64,000 bases of DNA, taken from Phycisphaerae bacterium (GTDB lineage Bacteria; Planctomycetota; Phycisphaerae; Sedimentisphaerales; SM23-30). Location of the stretch: NCBI GenBank assembly GCA_016342495.1, contig JAEIOG010000014.1, positions 1-64,000 on the forward strand. Reading direction: 5' to 3'. The notes below the pieces were generated by a model. The model saw only the letters and a program-made list of their open reading frames with translations. It was not told the origin of the DNA and did no database searches. Below, piece after piece: positions 56,750 to 64,000 of this stretch (position 1 is its first letter; the number at the start of each line of letters is the position of its first letter). The translations under genes and the position numbers were made by a program.

Positions 56750-58081
56750 ATGTTAAAATTAAAAGTGAAATTTGTGGTATTATTGACAATTATGGCTATC
56801 CTGGTTAGCTATGGTTCAGTATTTGCAATTGGAGCAGAGGCGAAAAAAATTGAGACAATATCAGGCAACCTCAAAGCAACATCAGAAAAAACTAAAAAAC
56901 TGGATAAAATTAAAACTGAAATTAAAGCAGTTAAGAAAAAAATTACAGTTAAACAGCCTACCTATCTGCTGACAACGTCGATGGGAGATATTGTTCTGGA
57001 ACTGGACAATACCAAAGCCCCCATTACTTGTAAGAATTTTGAAAGCTATGTCAAAAAAGGTTTTTATAAAAACACCTTATTCCATAGGGTAATTCCAAAT
57101 TTCATGGCTCAATGCGGTGGTTTTGATACTAATATGAAACAAAAGCCAACCGATGCTCCAATCAAAAATGAAGCAAGTAACGGTTTAGAAAATCTTCGTG
57201 GTTCAATCGCTATGGCCAGAACATCTGATGTTGATAGTGCCACCAGCCAATTTTTTATTAATGTCAAAGATAATTCATTCCTAAATTATCCGACTCGTGG
57301 TGGCTATGCGGTCTTTGGCAAAGTGATCTCCGGTATGGATATTGTTGATAAAATTGTAATGGTAAGCACTAAAACCGAAGGCATGATGCGAAATATACCG
57401 GTTAAGCCTATTATTATTAAAGATGTGGTCGAAATCAAAGAAATTGATCCGACAACATTAGATATTAATAAGAAAAAAATTGAAAAAAAGGTTGATGCAA
57501 GCACTTCTTCTGCGAAAAATCCCAAAGTCATTATAGAAACTTCCATGGGCAAAATTACATTGGAACTTGACGCAGTTAAAGCTCCGATTACTACCGCTAA
57601 TTTCATTGCTTATGCCAAAAGCGGTTTTTATGATGGCACTATTTTTCATAGAATTATCAGTGATTTCATGATTCAAGGTGGTGGCATGACCAGCAATATG
57701 ACGAAAAAACCAACCAACGCCCCTATAAAAAATGAATCAAAGAATGGTTTAAAGAATAAACGTGGCACAATTGCCATGGCCAGAACGCAGGTTCTCGATA
57801 GTGCCACCAGCCAATTTTTCATCAATGTCAAAGACAATACCATGCTGGATTATCCCGCACAAGGTGGCTATGCGGTTTTTGGCAAAGTCGTTGATGGTAT
57901 GGATGTGGTCGATAAAATTCGTTATGTCAAAACTGGCACTAATGATGTCCCAACTGATACAGTTTTGATTAAATCAGTCAAACTTGTCGAAGAAGTTAAA
58001 AAGCCTGCAGAAAAAAAAGAAATCAGAAAAGATGCTATAGAAGAAACTGCCAAAAAACTTGAAATCGAAAATAAAAAATAA
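56750..58081 (+). CDS. Secreted double-cyclophilin peptidyl-prolyl isomerase
   Basis: 443 residues with a signal peptide (cut near VFA). Two cyclophilin domains follow (about 68-225 and 260-425), each with F-H-R-V/I-I-x-x-F-M-x-Q-x-G-G and the conserved A-R-T(S)[13 protein letters not shown] core. They catalyse cis-trans isomerisation of prolyl bonds, here for exported proteins. The lysine-rich linker and C-terminus may be charged spacers. The next gene is a single-domain, cytoplasmic cyclophilin 48 bp on, closely related, so a local duplication is likely. Confidence 0.93.
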   Translation: MLKLKVKFVVLLTIMAILVSYGSVFAIGAEAKKIETISGNLKATSEKTKKLDKIKTEIKAVKKKITVKQPTYLLTTSMGDIVLELDNTKAPITCKNFESYVKKGFYKNTLFHRVIPNFMAQCGGFDTNMKQKPTDAPIKNEASNGLENLRGSIAMARTSDVDSATSQFFINVKDNSFLNYPTRGGYAVFGKVISGMDIVDKIVMVSTKTEGMMRNIPVKPIIIKDVVEIKEIDPTTLDINKKKIEKKVDASTSSAKNPKVIIETSMGKITLELDAVKAPITTANFIAYAKSGFYDGTIFHRIISDFMIQGGGMTSNMTKKPTNAPIKNESKNGLKNKRGTIAMARTQVLDSATSQFFINVKDNTMLDYPAQGGYAVFGKVVDGMDVVDKIRYVKTGTNDVPTDTVLIKSVKLVEEVKKPAEKKEIRKDAIEETAKKLEIENKK

Positions 58082-58129
58082 AATTTAGCACCATCTCTAA
58101 CTAATATGTTCAACACAAAGGAATAATTA

Positions 58130-58630
58130 ATGAGTGATACAAAAAATCCAAAAATCGAATTGAAGACCAGCAAAGGAATTGTCATTCTTGAACTTGATGC
58201 AGAAAACGCACCGGTTTCTACCGCTAATTTTGTGGAATATGTCCAAAGCGGCCATTATGATGGCACAATTTTTCATCGTGTTATCGATAATTTTATGGTT
58301 CAAGGCGGTGGCTTCACCAAAGATATGACTCAAAAGAAAACCAATAAACCCATTCAAAATGAATCTGACAATGGTCTGAAAAATGATTGCGGCACAGTCG
58401 CGATGGCTCGTACAGCTGACCTGCACAGCGCCACCTGTCAATTTTTCATCAATGTCAAAGATAATGATTTTCTCAATTATCCCAGCAATGGTGGCTACGC
58501 AGTCTTTGGCAAAGTCGTAGAAGGCATGGATATAGTTGAAGCGATCAAAGCAGTCAAAACTGTATTTACTCATGGAATGCAGGATGTACCTAAAGAAGCC
58601 GTTGTCATTGAATCTGCCACTTTGCTGTAG
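58130..58630 (+). CDS. Cyclophilin-type peptidyl-prolyl isomerase, cytoplasmic
   Basis: 166 residues, no signal peptide. The FHRVIDNFMVQGGG and ATCQFFIN segments are the cyclophilin active site (with Cys instead of Ser in the latter). It resembles the domains of the preceding secreted protein and probably arose by duplication with loss of the leader. coaD follows after 21 bp. Confidence 0.94.
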   Translation: MSDTKNPKIELKTSKGIVILELDAENAPVSTANFVEYVQSGHYDGTIFHRVIDNFMVQGGGFTKDMTQKKTNKPIQNESDNGLKNDCGTVAMARTADLHSATCQFFINVKDNDFLNYPSNGGYAVFGKVVEGMDIVEAIKAVKTVFTHGMQDVPKEAVVIESATLL

Positions 58631-58651
58631 CAGACCAGAAAGTGAGAAACT

Positions 58652-59149
58652 ATGCCAGACAATAAGTTTGTTAGAGCTTTATTCCCCGGTTCATTTGACC
58701 CCATAACTAATGGTCATCTGGATGTTATCCAGCGTGGCAAGAAAATGTTCGATCAGGTCATTGTCGCTATCGGCGATAATGTCCAGAAAGACTGTCTGTT
58801 CACTGGACAGGAACGCCTGGAAATGATCCAAGAGCAATTTGGAGATGACCCCGAAATCAAGGTCGTCCGCTTCACCAATCTGACCGTTGAATGTGCTAAA
58901 GAGCATGACTGTCAGGTAATATTGCGTGGTTTAAGAAACTTAACCGATGTTCAGTATGAATTTCAGCTTGCCATGACAAATAGGGCGATAGCCGCAATTG
59001 AAACGGTTTTCATTATGACCAGTGAAGAATTCGGTTTTACATCTTCAACCCTGATTCGTGAAGTTGGCCGCTATGGCGGTGATATTTCTCGATTAGTGCC
59101 CGATAAGATTTATAAACTGCTCACTGAAAGATTAAATGAAAAATATTAA
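58652..59149 (+). CDS. coaD: Phosphopantetheine adenylyltransferase
   Basis: 165 residues. CoaD transfers AMP from ATP to 4'-phosphopantetheine in coenzyme A synthesis. The nucleotidyl-transferase turn FPGSFDPITNGH (11-22, with T/H pair), LRGLRNLTDVQYEFQL and the ISSTLIRE-like FTSSTLIREV are characteristic. The downstream pterin-synthase gene overlaps it by 14 bp. Confidence 0.96.
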   Translation: MPDNKFVRALFPGSFDPITNGHLDVIQRGKKMFDQVIVAIGDNVQKDCLFTGQERLEMIQEQFGDDPEIKVVRFTNLTVECAKEHDCQVILRGLRNLTDVQYEFQLAMTNRAIAAIETVFIMTSEEFGFTSSTLIREVGRYGGDISRLVPDKIYKLLTERLNEKY

Positions 59150-59522
59150 TCATAAATTTGGCATTCAGGTCGAGCATCAATTTGATGCCAGCCATTATAT
59201 AACTTTGCCCGATGGAACAGTAGAACCCCAGCATAATCACTGCTGGAAAGTTCAGGTAACTGTTGAGACTAATGAACTGGATAACCATGGTTTAGTAATA
59301 GACTTTATCCAGCTAAAAGGGTGGGTCAAGGCAATCACTGACGAATTTGAAGCTTGCCGATCGATTAATAACCACCCTGACTTTGCTGATATCGCCGCTA
59401 CTACAGAGAACTTCGCTTTTGTTATCCACAGCAGGTTATCTGACCTGTTGCCTGCCAGGGTCAAGCTTACACGAGTCCAGCTGTGGGAAGCCAAAGGCTG
59501 TCAAGGTTATTACGAGACATAA
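59136..59522 (+). CDS. 6-pyruvoyl-tetrahydropterin-synthase-family enzyme, possible PTPS-III type
   Basis: 128 residues. The tetrahydropterin-synthase fold is recognised by the zinc ligands H20 in FDASH and H33/H35 in HNH, plus WEAKG near the C-terminus. QueD enzymes (7-carboxy-7-deazaguanine, queuosine route) have a Cys four residues before HGH; here no Cys is there and E30 lies three residues before HNH. Such a Glu is described for PTPS-III, which makes 6-hydroxymethyl-dihydropterin for folate and can replace FolB. So queuosine or folate roles are both possible, and I favour the latter weakly. Start overlaps coaD by 14 bp. Neighbouring coaD does not settle the pathway. Confidence 0.75.
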   Translation: MKNINHKFGIQVEHQFDASHYITLPDGTVEPQHNHCWKVQVTVETNELDNHGLVIDFIQLKGWVKAITDEFEACRSINNHPDFADIAATTENFAFVIHSRLSDLLPARVKLTRVQLWEAKGCQGYYET

Positions 59523-59747
59523 CTCTAGTTATAGAGTGACCATGAATTCTTTGCGAATCGAAATCTTACACTATATCATATGGTAGGCCCTGCAGGGTAG
59601 TCGTGCATAAATTAAATATCTCATGCGATATTTATAATATAGAATTACCCCATTTTTTGACGATGTATGATAGGTCGCCTATAATATAATGATTATGGCT
59701 TAGATATTTTTAACTTAATGTATGAATTGTTGTGATGAAAGGTTTAA

Positions 59748-60227
59748 ATGATGCAATGTCAGCTTTGTAAAAAACAGGCTACAGTACATCTTACTGAGAT
59801 AATTAATGGGCTCAAGATAGAAAAACACCTCTGCGAACATTGCGCTCGCAAGGAAGGTATTACTATAACTACTAATATGCCCGTTAAAGAATTATTATCC
59901 GATCTGGTTAATTCTCAACAGCAGGCCCAGCAAGTCTCTCAGCTTAGTTGCGACGATTGCGGTATGACCTTTGGCCAGTTTCGCAAAGGCGGATTGTTAG
60001 GCTGCCCGAATGATTACCAGGTTTTTAAGGAACCTTTGCTCAAGTTGATTCAGAAAGCCCATGAAGGTGCGGCCAAACATGTTGGCCGGGTCCCCCATGT
60101 TAACAGCAGCAATATTGTACCAGATCAGCTAAAAATAATGAGATTAAGACGTGAACTGGAACAATCCATCGAACATGAAGACTACGAAGCAGCAGCTAAA
60201 ATTCGCGATCAGATTGAAAATTTATAA
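59748..60227 (+). CDS. mcsA: McsA-like zinc protein, activator of arginine kinase McsB
   Basis: 159 residues. An N-terminal zinc-binding array begins C4-x-x-C7 and C29-x-x-C32, then a second set (SCDDC near 65-69, and GC near 84). The final ligand pair usually reads C-x-x-C; here it is C-x-x-D, so one site may be weakened. The C-terminal ~35 residues form a UVR-type helical hairpin. McsA activates the protein arginine kinase; the kinase gene follows directly, as in Bacillus operons, but ctsR and clpC are absent here. Confidence 0.85.
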   Translation: MMQCQLCKKQATVHLTEIINGLKIEKHLCEHCARKEGITITTNMPVKELLSDLVNSQQQAQQVSQLSCDDCGMTFGQFRKGGLLGCPNDYQVFKEPLLKLIQKAHEGAAKHVGRVPHVNSSNIVPDQLKIMRLRRELEQSIEHEDYEAAAKIRDQIENL

Positions 60228-60251
60228 AATTAGCTAACTTTGAGATTATAT

Positions 60252-61298
60252 ATGACTTTAGATTATAGACATGTAGCAACCTGGATGAGAGATGCAGGGC
60301 CCCTGAGCGATATAGTGATTTCTTCACGCGTCCGATTGGCTCGTAATATCAAAGGTTTTCAATTTTTATCCAAAGCTGATGCTCAGCAGAAGCTTGAACT
60401 TTTGGAATATATTCGCGCTGGTTTAATGAATTCCGATTTGGCCAATGAGTTGACTTTTTTGAAAATCCAGGATACTTCACCTCTGGAAAGGGAAATCCTT
60501 GTTGAAAGGCATCTTATATCCAAACATTTAGCTAATTCCCAATCCCCCGGTGGCTTAGCACTAAGTGCCGATGAATCTCTGGCTGTTATGGTAAATGAAG
60601 AAGACCATCTGCGATTGCAGGCGATGTCTGGTGGCCAGCAGTTGATGGAAACTTATCAAAGATTGGTAAAAATCGAAAATATTCTCGATGAAAGAATCCA
60701 ATATGCTTTTTCTCCTGATTTTGGCTATCTGACAGCTTGCCCGACCAATGTTGGAACCGGGATTCGGGTTTCGGTTATGTTGCACCTGCCTGCGTTAAAG
60801 CTTACTGGCCAACTGGATAAAATCTTCCGAGCTGCAAATGATATGAAGCTTGCCGTCCGTGGTTTCTTTGGCGAAGGAACCGAGCCTGTTGGCGATATGT
60901 TCCAGCTTTCCAATCAAACGACACTGGGTAAAACCGAAATTGATATTATCAATGATTTAATTAGCGAAGCTGTTGTCCCTGTCGTGGATTATGAACGCAA
61001 GGCTCGCGAAGCTTTAATGGATGAAAAGCCCATAGAGCTGGACGATAAGATATTCCGGGCTTTAGGTGTTTTGACCAATGCTCGTATGATTGCCTCAGAA
61101 GAAGCGATGTATCAGCTTTCGCTGGTGCGGCTTGGAATTAATCTGGGGCGTATTGAAGGTATCAGTTTGGAAACTATCAACGACCTGTTTCTGTTTATCC
61201 AGCCTGCCCATCTGCAATATATGAACAATTCTGAACTAAACCCGCTTCAACGCGATATGGCCAGAGCAGACTATATACGCCATCGCTTGCAGCAATAA
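60252..61298 (+). CDS. mcsB: Protein arginine kinase
   Basis: 348 residues from the ATG at 60252; a TTG at 60240 would add four residues. McsB phosphorylates arginines on misfolded proteins and repressors, marking them for ClpCP-type degradation. ISSRVRLARN (23-32), VNEEDHLR and the ACPTNVGTGIRVSVMLHLP segment are the phosphagen-kinase-like core. The C-terminal RDMARA (near 335) matches the R-D-x-x-R-A phosphoarginine-binding allosteric motif. Directly downstream of mcsA. Confidence 0.94.
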   Translation: MTLDYRHVATWMRDAGPLSDIVISSRVRLARNIKGFQFLSKADAQQKLELLEYIRAGLMNSDLANELTFLKIQDTSPLEREILVERHLISKHLANSQSPGGLALSADESLAVMVNEEDHLRLQAMSGGQQLMETYQRLVKIENILDERIQYAFSPDFGYLTACPTNVGTGIRVSVMLHLPALKLTGQLDKIFRAANDMKLAVRGFFGEGTEPVGDMFQLSNQTTLGKTEIDIINDLISEAVVPVVDYERKAREALMDEKPIELDDKIFRALGVLTNARMIASEEAMYQLSLVRLGINLGRIEGISLETINDLFLFIQPAHLQYMNNSELNPLQRDMARADYIRHRLQQ

Positions 61299-61332
61299 TT
61301 GTAACACTTTAGCTATTTGAAGCAAGTTGCAG

Positions 61333-61358
61333 GTAGGATGGGCTATGCCCATGCTGAT
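61333..61358 (+). repeat. REP palindrome, copy 4
   Basis: gtaggatgggctatgcccat then gctgat. After it comes aaataacatcgcgatagcga, a second small palindrome also seen, diverged, after copy 1 (37909-37930). Confidence 0.85.
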
Positions 61359-61429
61359 AAAATAACATCGCGATAGCGATACTAACTTACACACTTTCGC
61401 ACCTTTAACCAATTTTAAGAGAAAATCAG

Positions 61430-61801
61430 ATGAAAATTTTAGTTGTTGGATTAGTTTTGGCCCTGGTTTTAATTTCTGGTTGCCAGACTCCCTATCAAAT
61501 GCAGGGCCTTGGTGGTGGCTATTCCGAAGAAATGCTTGGACTGGATGGTTATATTATCACTTATCGAGCAAATTACAAAACTCCCGATACCAAAATCTAT
61601 GGCTATTTACACAAAAGAGCTGCCGAGCTGACCAGCCGAATTGAATGTAAATATTATGCTGTCACAGCCGACAGTGCTAATCCGCATAGCGCAAATAGTA
61701 TCTCCATAAAATCTACAAGCGATAAAATTAGGGTCATAAAAATAAAATGCTACCGCGACAAACCCCGTGGCAATATTGAATTGTACGAGGTTGGTCAATA
61801 A
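61430..61801 (+). CDS. Small lipoprotein of the CC0125/CC1285 type
   Basis: 123 residues with a lipobox ending at Cys18 (VLISGC). The segment GGYSEEMLGLDGYIITYRAN followed by a helix YLHKRAAELTSRIECKYYAV matches the CC0125/CC1285 family, an envelope lipoprotein of unknown function. Its 5' region carries REP copy 4. A stretch of 427 bp without a gene follows. Confidence 0.75.
   Translation: MKILVVGLVLALVLISGCQTPYQMQGLGGGYSEEMLGLDGYIITYRANYKTPDTKIYGYLHKRAAELTSRIECKYYAVTADSANPHSANSISIKSTSDKIRVIKIKCYRDKPRGNIELYEVGQ

Positions 61802-64000
<2,199 letters not shown>

Overview
The window looks like a piece of a Planctomycetota chromosome, most probably class Phycisphaerae (Sedimentisphaerales or a relative). 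This is inferred from the moderate-to-low GC content, the many secreted glycan-degrading enzymes and sulfatases, giant secreted proteins mixing GLUG, PASTA-like and dockerin-like segments, a gingipain-like C25 peptidase with a C-terminal dockerin-like segment, pilin-like (H-X9-DG type) tails and an McsA/McsB pair. There is no rRNA, phage or CRISPR array. No marker gene fixes the taxon.

Layout. 1-640 has no supported gene. 640-3732 (minus) is an AmpG-like transporter followed by a GH20-type glycosidase. 3933-9669 (plus) is uvrB, a formylglycine sulfatase and a GH50/agarase-like glycosidase. 9631-13095 is a repeat-rich island around a minus-strand GNAT-histone-deacetylase fusion gene; it also holds an unusually regular array of 15 units at exactly 21 bp. 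13114-19038 (minus) is a 1974-residue secreted GLUG/PASTA protein. 19408-28523 (plus) has thyX, a FlgI-like lipoprotein, an EEP-family lipoprotein, smc and a second sulfatase. 28528-30254 (minus) is a glycosyltransferase/methyltransferase pair. tRNA-Leu(CAA) and a carboxynorspermidine decarboxylase follow. 31946-33046 is an unfamiliar lipoprotein with a serpin-like tail. 33063-33913 (minus) is a complete SAM-I riboswitch unit (promoter, aptamer, terminator) leading into a single unrecognised 190-residue gene.

34059-42015 (plus) carries a GGQ ribosome-rescue factor, a small PQQ-repeat protein, a Na+/H+ antiporter overlapping a heparinase II/III-type lyase, an ABC-F ATPase and a large membrane protein. 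42012-46537 (minus) is a second GH20 hexosaminidase and a secreted protein ending in a pilin-like segment. 47050-53669 (plus) is the C25 peptidase and a GH78-like rhamnosidase. tRNA-Tyr(GTA) and zwf follow. A RAYT transposase bracketed by its REP palindromes lies before yfcE, two cyclophilin genes, coaD, a 6-pyruvoyl-tetrahydropterin-synthase-family gene, mcsA, mcsB, a small lipoprotein and the start of ligA, which runs off the window.

How it fits together. The dominant theme is use of sulfated or acetylated polysaccharides outside the cytoplasm: sulfatases, GH20, GH50-like, heparinase-like and GH78-like enzymes, with a transporter next to one GH20. These genes are scattered among housekeeping genes rather than in one locus. 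The items most worth following are the SAM riboswitch on an orphan gene, the 21-bp array, the acetyltransferase-deacetylase fusion bracketed by direct repeats, the RAYT/REP family, the FlgI-like lipoprotein with no flagellar context, and a pterin synthase with Glu near the position of the usual Cys.
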